Positions 14,346 through 21,887 of a DNA stretch of 25,425 nt are shown here, piece after piece. The stretch is from JACDAN01 sp035711385 (lineage in GTDB: Bacteria > Actinomycetota > Thermoleophilia > Gaiellales > Gaiellaceae). A program made the position numbers and the translations under genes. The stretch covers positions 1 through 25,425 of the forward strand of contig DASTCG010000103.1 in assembly GCA_035711385.1 (NCBI GenBank). The letters run 5' to 3'. The notes under the pieces were generated by a model. It saw nothing but the letters and a program-made list of their open reading frames with translations, made no database searches and was not told the origin of the DNA. How positions within the stretch are numbered: the first letter of the stretch is position 1; every line of letters starts with the position of its first letter.

Positions 14346-15088
14346 CAGGGAGGAGACCCGTCGCTGTACGGCGCGTACCGGTGGTGCAGGATCAACGAGT
14401 TGCCGTCGGGGTCGGTGAAGAACGCCATGTGGCAGACGCCCGAATCGTAGGGCTCGGGAAACTCGAACTCGACCCCGTCGCGCTGAAGCCGCTCCATCGT
14501 CCCCGCGACGTCGGCCACGCGAAGCGCAACGGCGTAGTCGGGCCGGTACTCGCCGCCGCCCTTCTGCTCGGGCGTGCTGAGGACGAGGCCCACGTTCGCC
14601 GCCTCGTACTCCGGCCACCCGGGGCTCGCGAGCTCGTTTCGGCGCAGCCCCAGCGTCCGGCCGTAGAACTCGGACGCCTGTTCCCGATCGGTCACGTTGA
14701 CCCCGACGAAGTCCGTGCGCAGGACCTCCGTCTCCGGCGGCTCGAAGCGCTCGAGCGGTGCGTAGCGATGATGGAGCTGGAGGGGGTTTCCGTCCGGATC
14801 GCCGAACGGCGCGCCGTTGCAGACGCCCGTGTCGAACGGCTCGCGGCGAAAGTCGACGCCCTCGGCCGCGAGCTCTTCCCGCGCCTCCGCGACGTCGGCC
14901 ACGCCGAGCGCGACGACGCCGCCGAACGTGGAGAGCGCGATCGTGAGGTTGCCCGTCTCGTACTCGACCCATCGCTCGTCGGAGTTGTGGGGGTTGCGCG
15001 CGAGGCCCAGCGTCTCGCCGTAGAACGCGTCCGCGCGCGCCAGGTCTTCCACCGGCACGGCGATGAAGTCGAGCCGCTCGACGCGCAT
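14345..15088 (-). CDS. Tandem two-domain VOC family protein, second of three in suf operon
   Basis: The 247-residue protein is made of two VOC domains. Domain 1 (about 1-122) ends in DTGVCNGAPFGDPDGNPLQ with LHHRYAP. Domain 2 (about 130-240) ends in DSGVCHMAFFTDPDGNSLI with LHHRYAP. The shared endings show that both domains and the two flanking single-domain genes are close paralogues. One duplication fused two copies. As in the neighbours, the canonical metal-binding Glu after DGN is not conserved. The ATG at 15088 overlaps the upstream TGA by one base, and the same junction follows downstream, so translation is tightly coupled. Confidence 0.88.
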   Translation of the reverse strand: MRVERLDFIAVPVEDLARADAFYGETLGLARNPHNSDERWVEYETGNLTIALSTFGGVVALGVADVAEAREELAAEGVDFRREPFDTGVCNGAPFGDPDGNPLQLHHRYAPLERFEPPETEVLRTDFVGVNVTDREQASEFYGRTLGLRRNELASPGWPEYEAANVGLVLSTPEQKGGGEYRPDYAVALRVADVAGTMERLQRDGVEFEFPEPYDSGVCHMAFFTDPDGNSLILHHRYAPYSDGSPP

Positions 15089-15450
15089 CAAGGTGCGTAG
15101 CGGCGGTGCAGCATCAGCGCGTTGCCCTCGGAGTCCCGGAGGAACGCCATGTGGCACACGCCGGTATCGAGGATCTCGCCCTCGAAGGGTACGCCGGCCT
15201 CCTCGAGGCGCTTGCGCGCTGCGGCCACGTCGGGAACGCGGAGCGCGATATGGCTCACGTTCGGGCTGAACTCGGCGCCGATCCGCGTCGGATCGACCAG
15301 GTAGAGGCTGACGTTGCCGCTCTCGACCTCCGGCCAGTCCTCGCCCCAGTCGGGACTGCTCAGGCCGAGCGTGTCCCGGTAGAACGCCTTCGCCCGCTCC
15401 ATGTTCTGGACCGGGACCGAGACGAAGTCCGTGCGCTCGACGTCGATCAC
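15088..15450 (-). CDS. VOC single-domain protein, first of three in suf operon
   Basis: The 120-residue VOC domain starts at GTG 15450, nine bases after the sufB stop. It reads VIDVERTDFVSVPVQNMERA, then SHIALRVPDVAAARKRLEEA, and ends DTGVCHMAFLRDSEGNALM with LHRRYAP. It is a paralogue of the two downstream VOC genes, sharing the D(T/S)GVC and LHxRYAP motifs. No Shine-Dalgarno is visible; the position so close to the sufB stop suggests re-initiation. Reaction and ligand are unknown. Confidence 0.86.
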   Translation of the reverse strand: MIDVERTDFVSVPVQNMERAKAFYRDTLGLSSPDWGEDWPEVESGNVSLYLVDPTRIGAEFSPNVSHIALRVPDVAAARKRLEEAGVPFEGEILDTGVCHMAFLRDSEGNALMLHRRYAP

Positions 15451-15459
15451 TCGTGAGGA

Positions 15460-16878
15460 CTAGCCGACGGAGCCTTCCATCTGGAGCTGGATCAGCCGGT
15501 TCATCTCGACTGCGTACTCCAGTGGAAGCTCCTTCGTGATCGGCTCGACGAAGCCGCTGACGATCATTGCCGACGCCTCCGCCTCCGAGAGCCCGCGGCT
15601 CATCAGATAGAAGAGCTGCTCCTCGCCGATCTTCGAGACCGTGGCCTCATGGCCGATGTCGACGTTGTCCTCGTCGATCCTCATGTACGGATAGGTGTCC
15701 GAGCGCGAGGCCTCGTCGAGGATCAACGCGTCGCACACCACCTTCGACTTTGCGCCCGTCGCGCCCTTGGCGACCTCCAGAAGGCCGCGATAGCCGGCCC
15801 GTCCGCCGTTCTTGGAAATCGACTTCGAGGTGATGACCGACGAGGTGTGCGGCGCGACGTGGACGGCCTTGCCGCCCGCGTCCTGGTGCTGCCCCTCGCC
15901 GGCGAAGGCGATCGACAGCACCTCGCCGTGAGCGCCCTCGCCCATGAGCCAGATCGCCGGGTACTTCATCGTCAGCTTCGAGCCGAGGTTCCCGTCGACC
16001 CACTCCATCGTCGCGTTCTCGTACGCGACCGCCCGCTTGGTGACGAGGTTGTAGACGTTGGTCGACCAGTTCTGGATCGTCGTGTAGCGGCAACGCCCAC
16101 CCGGCTTGACGATGATCTCGACGACCGCCGAGTGGAGCGAGTCGCTCGAGTAGATCGGCGCCGTACAGCCCTCGACGTAGTGCACGAACGCGCCCTCGTC
16201 GACGATGATCAGCGTGCGCTCGAACTGGCCCATGTTCTCCGCGTTGATCCGGAAGTAGGCCTGGAGCGGCATCTCGATGTGCACACCCGGCGGGACGTAG
16301 ATGAAGGATCCGCCCGACCAGACGGCCGAGTTCAGCGCGGCGAACTTGTTGTCGTTGGCGGGGATGATCGTCCCGAAGTACTGCTTGACGATGTCCTCGT
16401 GGTCCCGGAGGCCGGAGTCCATGTCGAGGAACAGCACGCCCTGCTTCTCGAGATCCTCCTTGAGCTTGTGGTAGACGACCTCGCTCTCGTACTGGGCGCC
16501 GACGCCGGCGAGGAACTTGCGCTCGGCCTCGGGGATCCCGAGCCGGTCCCACGTGTTCTTGATGTCCGGCGGAAGGTCTTCCCAGGACGTGGCCTGCTTC
16601 TCGGTCGGCCGGATGTAATAGAAGATGTTGTCGAAGTCGATCTCGGAGACGTCGCCGCCCCAGTCCGGCAGCGGGCGCGCCAGGAAGTACTCGAGTGACT
16701 TGAGCCGGTAGTCCCGCATCCACTGCGGCTCGTTCTTGTGCTCCGAGATCGCCGCGACGAGCTCGCGCGAGAGGCCCCGGCCGGACTTGAAGAAGTAGTC
16801 CTCGGGATCGTGGAAGCCGTACTTGTAGTCGCTGCCGATCTCGGCGACGACCTGGGTCTCTTGCTCGGTGACTGCCAT
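15460..16878 (-). CDS. sufB: SufB, Fe-S cluster assembly scaffold subunit
   Basis: The 472-residue protein is a full-length SufB without an intein. It shows YKYGFHDPEDYFFKSGRGLS, NIFYYIRPTEKQATSWEDLP, FAALNSAVWSGGSFIYVPPG, the highly conserved KVVCDALILDEASRSDTYPY with the core Cys, and the C-terminal EATVSKIGEEQLFYLMSRGL. SufB carries the Cys that receives sulfur and hosts the nascent cluster with SufD His. The ATG at 16878 lies directly after the sufC stop at 16881-16879, with no bases between. Downstream come the VOC genes rather than sufD directly. No Shine-Dalgarno distinct from the end of sufC is obvious. Confidence 0.97.
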   Translation of the reverse strand: MAVTEQETQVVAEIGSDYKYGFHDPEDYFFKSGRGLSRELVAAISEHKNEPQWMRDYRLKSLEYFLARPLPDWGGDVSEIDFDNIFYYIRPTEKQATSWEDLPPDIKNTWDRLGIPEAERKFLAGVGAQYESEVVYHKLKEDLEKQGVLFLDMDSGLRDHEDIVKQYFGTIIPANDNKFAALNSAVWSGGSFIYVPPGVHIEMPLQAYFRINAENMGQFERTLIIVDEGAFVHYVEGCTAPIYSSDSLHSAVVEIIVKPGGRCRYTTIQNWSTNVYNLVTKRAVAYENATMEWVDGNLGSKLTMKYPAIWLMGEGAHGEVLSIAFAGEGQHQDAGGKAVHVAPHTSSVITSKSISKNGGRAGYRGLLEVAKGATGAKSKVVCDALILDEASRSDTYPYMRIDEDNVDIGHEATVSKIGEEQLFYLMSRGLSEAEASAMIVSGFVEPITKELPLEYAVEMNRLIQLQMEGSVG

Positions 16879-17649
16879 CTAGCTCTCCACCTTCTCGGGC
16901 ATGAATGCTTCGTACCCTTCCGCTTCCAGTGTATGCGCCAGCTCGGGGCCGCCCTCGGCGACGATACGTCCGTCCACGAAGACGTGCACGAAATCGGGGT
17001 CGATGTAGCTGAGGATCCGCTGGTAGTGCGTGATGACGAGCGCGCCCATCTCGGGGCCGACGAGCTCACGTACGCCGCCGGCGACGATGCGCAGGGCATC
17101 GATGTCGAGCCCTGAGTCGGTCTCGTCGAGGACCGCGATCCGCGGCTTCAGCATCGCCATCTGCAGGATCTCGACCCGCTTCTTCTCGCCGCCGGAGAAG
17201 CCGTCGTTGATGTAGCGCTGGGCGAGCTCGCGCGGGATGCGGAGCCGCTCCATCACGTCCATCATCTCCTTGCGGAACTCGGGGATCGGAATCGGGTCGT
17301 CTTCACCCTTGCGCGCCTTGCGGATCGCGTTGATCGCAGAGCGGAGGAAGCTCGTGACGGTGACGCCCGGGATCGCCTGCGGGTACTGGAACGCGAGGAA
17401 GAGGCCTCGTTGCGCGCGCTCGTCCGCCGCCAGCTCGGTGACGTCCTCGCCGTCGAAGAGGATCCGCCCCTCGGTGATCTCGTAGGCGGGGTGCCCCATC
17501 AGCGCGTATGCAAGCGTCGACTTTCCCGAGCCGTTCGGGCCCATGACCGCATGGATCTCGTCGGTCGAGACCTGGAGGTCGACCCCCTTGACGATCTCCG
17601 TCCCGTCCTCCAGCGCGACGTGCAGGTTGTTCAGCTCCAGTAGCGCCAC
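16879..17649 (-). CDS. sufC: SufC, ABC-type ATPase of the Suf complex
   Basis: This is a soluble ABC ATPase of 256 residues. It has Walker A GPNGSGKST (37-45), Q-loop FLAFQYP (84-90), signature FSGGEKKR (151-158), Walker B IAVLDETDSGLD (171-182) and H-switch ITHYQR (206-211). The DETDSGLD form is characteristic of SufC. It powers the conformational change of SufBD. The GTG at 17649 is chosen over the upstream TTG because AAAGGG lies about five bases before it and the family begins at this point. sufC is the first gene of the operon sufC-sufB-VOC-VOC-VOC-sufD, which differs from the usual B-D-C order. It is divergent from tatA, with an inverted repeat in its leader. Confidence 0.96.
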   Translation of the reverse strand: MALLELNNLHVALEDGTEIVKGVDLQVSTDEIHAVMGPNGSGKSTLAYALMGHPAYEITEGRILFDGEDVTELAADERAQRGLFLAFQYPQAIPGVTVTSFLRSAINAIRKARKGEDDPIPIPEFRKEMMDVMERLRIPRELAQRYINDGFSGGEKKRVEILQMAMLKPRIAVLDETDSGLDIDALRIVAGGVRELVGPEMGALVITHYQRILSYIDPDFVHVFVDGRIVAEGGPELAHTLEAEGYEAFMPEKVES

Positions 17650-17668
17650 TCGTCCCTTTCGCAAATCT

Positions 17669-17687
17669 GGCGGGCCACCAGCCCGCC
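17669..17687. promoter_or_regulatory. Inverted repeat upstream of sufC, candidate operator or RNA hairpin
   Basis: GGCGGGC-CACCA-GCCCGCC is a perfect 7-bp inverted repeat, 20-38 bases upstream of the sufC start. A minus-strand TACCAT (17703-17698) lies just beyond it and may be the sufC -10. A regulator such as a SufR- or IscR-type factor could bind here, but I recognise no specific consensus and no such regulator gene is in the window. Confidence 0.4.
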
Positions 17688-17743
17688 TCGAACCCTCATG
17701 GTACCAACCCCCTGTCGCCCATGAGCGGCGCCGAAACCGCTGC

Positions 17744-17749
17744 TATCGT
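17744..17749 (+). promoter_or_regulatory. -10 element of a probable leaderless tatA promoter
   Basis: TATCGT ends six bases before the tatA ATG at 17756. No Shine-Dalgarno is present in the space before the start. Confidence 0.5.
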
Positions 17750-17755
17750 GGACAC

Positions 17756-17983
17756 ATGCCCTTCGGCATCGGGCTTCCCGAGCTTCTGATCTTCCTGCTC
17801 GTCGTGCTGCTCCTCTTCGGCGCCAAGCGTGTGCCGGAGATCGGGCGGTCGGTGGGCAAGGGCATGCGGGAGTTCAAGGATGCGGTCAGCGGCAAGGACG
17901 AGGAGCCGCCCCGGCTGCCGCAGCCTCCCGAGGACGAGGAGCGCGTCGCCTCGCCCCCGCGCGAGCGCGACTCCGTCTCCTAG
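17756..17983 (+). CDS. tatA: Twin-arginine translocase subunit TatA
   Basis: The 75-residue protein has one N-terminal membrane helix (IGLPELLIFLLVVLLLFG) and the family hinge FGAKRVPEIGRSVGKGMREFK. An amphipathic helix and a short acidic, Pro-rich tail follow. TatA oligomers form the pore that exports folded proteins with RR signal peptides. The ATG at 17756 is chosen because the membrane helix begins at once; longer frames reach back into the sufC leader. tatC follows after six bases. The tail is short for TatA but the fold-defining parts are complete; a TatB role cannot be excluded. Confidence 0.95.
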   Translation: MPFGIGLPELLIFLLVVLLLFGAKRVPEIGRSVGKGMREFKDAVSGKDEEPPRLPQPPEDEERVASPPRERDSVS

Positions 17984-17989
17984 AGATCC

Positions 17990-18751
17990 TTGCGCCGGCT
18001 GCCCCGCCGCCTCTCCTACGGCGAGGAGGCCACGCTCGTCGAGCACCTCGAGGAGCTCCGCTCCCGGCTGATCGTCTGCATCGTCGCGCTCGTGGTCGCC
18101 TTCCCGGTCGCCTACGTCTTCCACGACCAGCTGATCGAAGCACTGAAGCGGCTCGCGCCCGAGGGCACGGTCATCGTCACGCTCGGCGTCGCAGAGCCCT
18201 TCACGACGGCGCTCAAGGTGAGCTTCTACGCGGCGCTCGCTCTCGCCTTTCCGATCATCGTCTGGCAGGCGTGGAGCTTCTTCGCCCCGGCTGTCCAGGA
18301 GCGGAGCCAGCGCATCGTCGCGCGCTTCGTCGCCCTCTCCACGGCGCTCTTTGCGGGCGGGATGGCGTTTGCGTACTTCATCCTCCTGCCCCGCGCCCTG
18401 GACTTCCTGACGAACTACGACGAGCAGCTGTACGAGACGCAGATCCGCGCGAGCTACTTCCTGTCGTTCTGCGCGCTGATGATCTTCGCGACCGGCCTCG
18501 TCTTCCAGCTTCCGATCTTCGTGCTCGCGCTCGTCCGTCTCGGCGTGCTGACCTCGGCGCAGCTCCGCGCTAACCGGCGGATCGGGATCGTGATCCTGCT
18601 CGGACTCGCCATCCTGCTCCCCACCGTCGACCCGGTCTCGCTCGCCTTCGAGTTCGTGCCGCTGCTCGTGCTCTTCGAGCTTTCGATCTGGCTCTCGGTG
18701 CTCATGGAACGCCGGTGGCAGGCCGGACAGGCCCGGCTCGCGCCCGAGTGA
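17990..18751 (+). CDS. tatC: Twin-arginine translocase subunit TatC
   Basis: The 253-residue polytopic protein has six predicted membrane helices. The cytoplasmic N-terminus carries the signal-peptide recognition motif LVEHLEELRSRL. Later come the conserved FKVSF-like loop (ALKVSFYAALALAFP), WSFFAPAVQERSQR, a long loop with DFLTNYDEQLYETQ, and LLPTVDPVSLAFEFVPLLVLFELS near the end. It receives Tat substrates and recruits TatA. It starts with TTG at 17990, six bases after the tatA stop; tandem Arg-Leu-Pro residues precede the family homology. No strong Shine-Dalgarno is visible, so translation is probably coupled to tatA. Confidence 0.96.
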   Translation: MRRLPRRLSYGEEATLVEHLEELRSRLIVCIVALVVAFPVAYVFHDQLIEALKRLAPEGTVIVTLGVAEPFTTALKVSFYAALALAFPIIVWQAWSFFAPAVQERSQRIVARFVALSTALFAGGMAFAYFILLPRALDFLTNYDEQLYETQIRASYFLSFCALMIFATGLVFQLPIFVLALVRLGVLTSAQLRANRRIGIVILLGLAILLPTVDPVSLAFEFVPLLVLFELSIWLSVLMERRWQAGQARLAPE

Positions 18752-18913
18752 GCTAAGAAGCTCATCCCTGGCAGAAGTCTTGTGCCGCCGCAAGCCGCGC
18801 GGCGGCGCGAGGCCGTGTCCTCAGTCGCATCCGTATCCTCCGGATACGCACGCTCCCTGCGTCCTTGCCTCGCATCCCCCGCGCGTCTCCCGGCGACGAA
18901 GCGTCTACCAGGA
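18752..18913. other. Intergenic region with two perfect hairpins
   Basis: The 162-nt gap between tatC and the deaminase gene holds two inverted repeats. GCCGCCGC-(7)-GCGGCGGC is at 18784-18806 (8-bp stem). CGTATCC-TCC-GGATACG is at 18832-18848 (7-bp stem). Neither is followed by a T-run, so they are not classical terminators. The frame open through this region has no convincing protein signature. Confidence 0.5.
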
Positions 18914-19900
18914 ATGAGCTTCCCGAAGATCGAGCTGCACGTCCACCTCGAGGGAACGGTCCGGCCCGAGACCCTGCTCGAGATCGCACGGCGCAACGAC
19001 TACGCCCTTCCCGCCGACACCGTGGAGGGGCTCTCCGCGCTCTACGAGTACCGCGACTTCCCGCACTTCATCGAGGTCTGGATCCTGACCACGAACGCGC
19101 TCCGGACCCGGGACGACTTCCGGCAGGTCGTCGTCGACTACGCGGAGGAGGCCGCAGGACACGGCGCCGTCTACCTCGAGGCGATCTTTTCGCCGGCAGA
19201 GCGCGCGAGACGCGGGGTGGAGTGGGACGAGATCTTCGAGGGCTACTGCGAGGGCGTGGAGGAGGCGGGTCGGCTGCACCGCGTCGAGGTGCGGCTGACC
19301 CCCGACATCTTCCGAGGTGCCACCGCCGAGGAGGCGGAGCTCGTCGTCCGCCACTCGGCGAAGTACCGGGACCGCGGCGTGGTCGCCGTCGGCCTCGGCG
19401 GGCTGGAGGCCGAGTTCCCGCCGGAGGAGTACGCCCCGGCGTTCGAGCTCGCCCGCGCGGAGGGCCTCGGATCGGTGCCGCACGCCGGCGAGGTCGCAGG
19501 CCCGGCGTCGATCCGCGGAGCGCTCGACGCGCTCGGCGCGAACCGGATCCGGCACGGGATCCGAGCGGTCGAGGATCCGGCGCTCGTCGACGAGCTGCGC
19601 GACCGCGGAATCGTCCTGGACGTCTGCCCCGTGTCGAACGTGAGAACCGGCGCCGTCGCCTCGCTCGAGGAGCATCCGCTCCGCGAGCTCGCCGCCCTCG
19701 GCGTCCGCTGCTCGGTGAACACGGACGACCCGGCGATGTTCGACACCGACCTCACGCGCGAGCACGACGCCGCGGGGCTCCTCGGACTCGACGGGCGCAG
19801 CGCGTACGAGAACGGCGTCGCAGGTGCGCTCTGCGACGAGGCGACCAGGGAACGGCTACGTACGACCGGCGAGGCATTCGCCTGGGGGTCGGTACCCTAG
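18914..19900 (+). CDS. add: Adenosine deaminase family protein
   Basis: The 328-residue amidohydrolase has all the metal and catalytic motifs of the adenosine/aminofutalosine deaminase family: HVHLEG near the N-terminus (two Zn ligands), the HAGE motif with catalytic Glu, RIRHGI with its His, CPVSN, and NTDDPA with the Zn-binding Asp. Normal adenosine deaminases are 330-350 residues, so it is complete. The ATG at 18914 starts directly before the family's first conserved segment. Adenosine is the default substrate; an aminofutalosine or other nucleoside-like substrate cannot be excluded without a phylogeny. The downstream TPR gene begins eight bases after its stop. Confidence 0.88.
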   Translation: MSFPKIELHVHLEGTVRPETLLEIARRNDYALPADTVEGLSALYEYRDFPHFIEVWILTTNALRTRDDFRQVVVDYAEEAAGHGAVYLEAIFSPAERARRGVEWDEIFEGYCEGVEEAGRLHRVEVRLTPDIFRGATAEEAELVVRHSAKYRDRGVVAVGLGGLEAEFPPEEYAPAFELARAEGLGSVPHAGEVAGPASIRGALDALGANRIRHGIRAVEDPALVDELRDRGIVLDVCPVSNVRTGAVASLEEHPLRELAALGVRCSVNTDDPAMFDTDLTREHDAAGLLGLDGRSAYENGVAGALCDEATRERLRTTGEAFAWGSVP

Positions 19901-19908
19901 AGGCCTCC

Positions 19909-20805
19909 ATGGCACGTTCCGCACAGCGACGCAACCGGCGGCGGCGCGACGACCGTTCGCGGCCTCGCAACCCCGCGCCGATCGCGCGGCCGGCGCCGTC
20001 CTACGAGGACACGATGTTCTTCCCTCGCCTGCGGCGTCAGGCGAAGTGGATGTTCGTGTTCCTCGCCGTGATCTTCGGGCTGGGCTACGTGATCTTCAAC
20101 GTGGGGGGCTCGATCCCGGGAACCGGCCTGGGTGATGTCCTCCAGGGGCTCGCCCAGCAGGGCGACTCGGGGCCGAGCGTCGGTGACGCGCAGGACAAGA
20201 TCAAGAAGAACGCGAACGACGCGGCTGCCTACAAGGAGCTCGCCACCGCGCTCCAGCGCGAGAACCGCAACGCCGAGGCGATCCAGCCGCTCGAGCGCTA
20301 CGTCCAGCTGCGACCGACTGACAGGGAGGCGCTCCGGCAGCTCGGCGCCCTCCACATGGCGCAGGCCCGGCAGTACGAGGAGCAGGGCGCGATCGCCCAG
20401 GCGCACCTCACCGAGCTGACGGGCGGCGACGTCCTCTCCCCGGGGACGCAGACCCCGTTCGGACAGGCGTTCGCCAATCCGAGGCTCACGAGCATCGAGT
20501 CGCAGAAGTGGAACCAGCAGCTCAGCCAGGCCTACGCCGGCCTGCAGCAGGAGTACAAGGACGCCACGCGCGTCTTCCAGAAGCTCGTGGCGGTCACGCC
20601 CGACAATCAGGAGGCGGACGAGCCCCTCATCTTCCTCCAGCTGGGCCAGGCGGCCCAGTCGGCCGGCGACCTGAAGTCCGCGGTGAAGGCATACGAGCGC
20701 TACCTGCAAGTCGCGCCGGATTCGGCCAGCGCTCCCGCCGTTCGCGCCCAGCTTCCGGCCCTGAAGCAGGCTGCGAAGCAGCGGGCGGGCCAAGGGAACC
20801 AGTAG
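19909..20805 (+). CDS. Membrane-anchored TPR-repeat protein
   Basis: The 298-residue protein has a strongly basic N-terminus (ARSAQRRNRRRRDDR), then one membrane helix at about residues 45-65 (WMFVFLAVIFGLGYVIFNV). The rest is extracytoplasmic by the positive-inside rule. It holds two or three tetratricopeptide repeats: AYKELATALQRENRNAEAI, REALRQLGALHMAQA, and LIFLQLGQAAQSAGDLKSAV followed by YERYLQVAPDSASA. TPRs bind partner proteins, so it may be an assembly or scaffold protein; the partner is unknown. TACCCT at 19893-19898, ten bases before the ATG, may be a -10 element. It precedes the STAS gene by 48 bases. Confidence 0.85.
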   Translation: MARSAQRRNRRRRDDRSRPRNPAPIARPAPSYEDTMFFPRLRRQAKWMFVFLAVIFGLGYVIFNVGGSIPGTGLGDVLQGLAQQGDSGPSVGDAQDKIKKNANDAAAYKELATALQRENRNAEAIQPLERYVQLRPTDREALRQLGALHMAQARQYEEQGAIAQAHLTELTGGDVLSPGTQTPFGQAFANPRLTSIESQKWNQQLSQAYAGLQQEYKDATRVFQKLVAVTPDNQEADEPLIFLQLGQAAQSAGDLKSAVKAYERYLQVAPDSASAPAVRAQLPALKQAAKQRAGQGNQ

Positions 20806-20853
20806 CCCAGCGAGCAATTAGACTCTCCGCGGCTCTACGAACCGAGGAGGCCT

Positions 20854-21219
20854 GTGAACTTCGACATCAGCACCGAGCAGCTTGGTGATTCCGCGTATCT
20901 GATCTCGCTGTCCGGCGAGGTCGATCTGTACACGGCGCCCGAGTTCAAGCAGCAGCTCCTCGAGGTCATCGGCAAGGGGGCCATGGAGGTCGTCGTCGAC
21001 TTCTCGCACACGACGTTCATCGACTCGACGACGCTCGGCGTCCTCGTCGGCGGTGTGAAGCGCCTCCGGACGAACGACGGCCAGCTCTCGCTCGTCTCGA
21101 GCGACCGCAACATCACGAAGATCTTCGAGATCACGGGCCTCGACCGGGTCTTCACGATCTACGGCAGCAGAGACGAGGCGATCGCCGCGCTCGGCTCGAC
21201 GACCCAGCCCTCCGCGTAG
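20854..21219 (+). CDS. STAS-domain anti-sigma-factor antagonist
   Basis: The 121-residue protein consists of one STAS domain. It shows LSGEVDLYTAPEFKQQLLEV and the conserved phospho-acceptor region VVVDFSHTTFIDSTTLGVL with Ser in the IDST motif. Phosphorylation of that Ser by an anti-sigma kinase would switch partner binding, as in SpoIIAA/RsbV. No anti-sigma factor gene is adjacent, so the partner lies elsewhere. The GTG at 20854 is supported by GAGGAGG at 20844-20850. A TAGACT at 20819-20824 may be its -10. The stop shares one base with the cytochrome c start (TAGTG). Confidence 0.92.
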   Translation: MNFDISTEQLGDSAYLISLSGEVDLYTAPEFKQQLLEVIGKGAMEVVVDFSHTTFIDSTTLGVLVGGVKRLRTNDGQLSLVSSDRNITKIFEITGLDRVFTIYGSRDEAIAALGSTTQPSA

Positions 21220-21863
21220 TGCTGAGAGGCCTACGCGGCGTCCTCGTCCTCGCCGCCACGCTCGCGGTCACCGGCTGCGGCACGGAGGGCCCGGTCGAGA
21301 GCACCGCCGACCCGGCGCAGGGCAAGCAGCTCTTCGTGCAGACCTGCGGCGGCTGCCACACCCTCCGCGAGGCGGGCACGACCGGCTCGAACCCCGTCCA
21401 GAACCCGTCGAGCGGCCCCAATCTCGACCACGCGTTCTCGGCGCCGCGCCGGGAGGGCTTCGACGACTCCGTGATCGCGGAGACCGTCCGCCAGCAGATC
21501 GCCTACCCCGTGCCGCCCATGCCGAAGGATCTGCTCGACGGCTCCGACGCGGACGACGTCGCCCAGTACGTCGCCCTCGTCGCCGGGAATCCGAAGGCAG
21601 AGGTCAGGGGAGCCGGCCCCGCCGGCGGCGGCAACGATCCGAAGTCGCTCTTCACGACGAACTGCGGCTCCTGCCACACGTTCAAGGAGGCAGGCACGAG
21701 CGGCCAGGTCGGGCCGAACCTCGACCAGGTGCATCCGACCTACCAGAGGGCGCTGACGCAGATCACGAACGGCGGCCGCGTCATGCCCGCCTTCGGCGAG
21801 CGCCTGACAAAGCAGCAGATCCAGGCGCTCGCCCGCTACGTCTCGAAGTCCGGCGGCCGCTGA
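21219..21863 (+). CDS. Dihaem cytochrome c lipoprotein
   Basis: This is a 214-residue secreted lipoprotein with lipobox LAVTGC (Cys20). Two class I cytochrome c domains follow. The first has CGGCH at 43-47 and a possible Met ligand M101 in PPMPKD. The second has CGSCH at 149-153 and M189 in RVMPAF. Gly/Pro-rich linkers join them. The second domain is similar to the single cytochrome domain at 8720-10099. Such proteins shuttle electrons to a terminal oxidase; the oxidase genes lie just downstream on the other strand. The GTG start overlaps the STAS stop by one base, so it is translated with that gene; the functional link between them is unclear. Confidence 0.93.
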   Translation: MLRGLRGVLVLAATLAVTGCGTEGPVESTADPAQGKQLFVQTCGGCHTLREAGTTGSNPVQNPSSGPNLDHAFSAPRREGFDDSVIAETVRQQIAYPVPPMPKDLLDGSDADDVAQYVALVAGNPKAEVRGAGPAGGGNDPKSLFTTNCGSCHTFKEAGTSGQVGPNLDQVHPTYQRALTQITNGGRVMPAFGERLTKQQIQALARYVSKSGGR

Positions 21864-21887
21864 CCCTGTCCCAACCGGACGTGGCCT

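Noticed and set aside
18782..18913. Upstream extension of the adenosine deaminase gene
   Set aside because: The frame is open, but the added residues are Arg/Ser/Ala-rich, cover two hairpins and precede the point where the conserved HVHLEG region begins.
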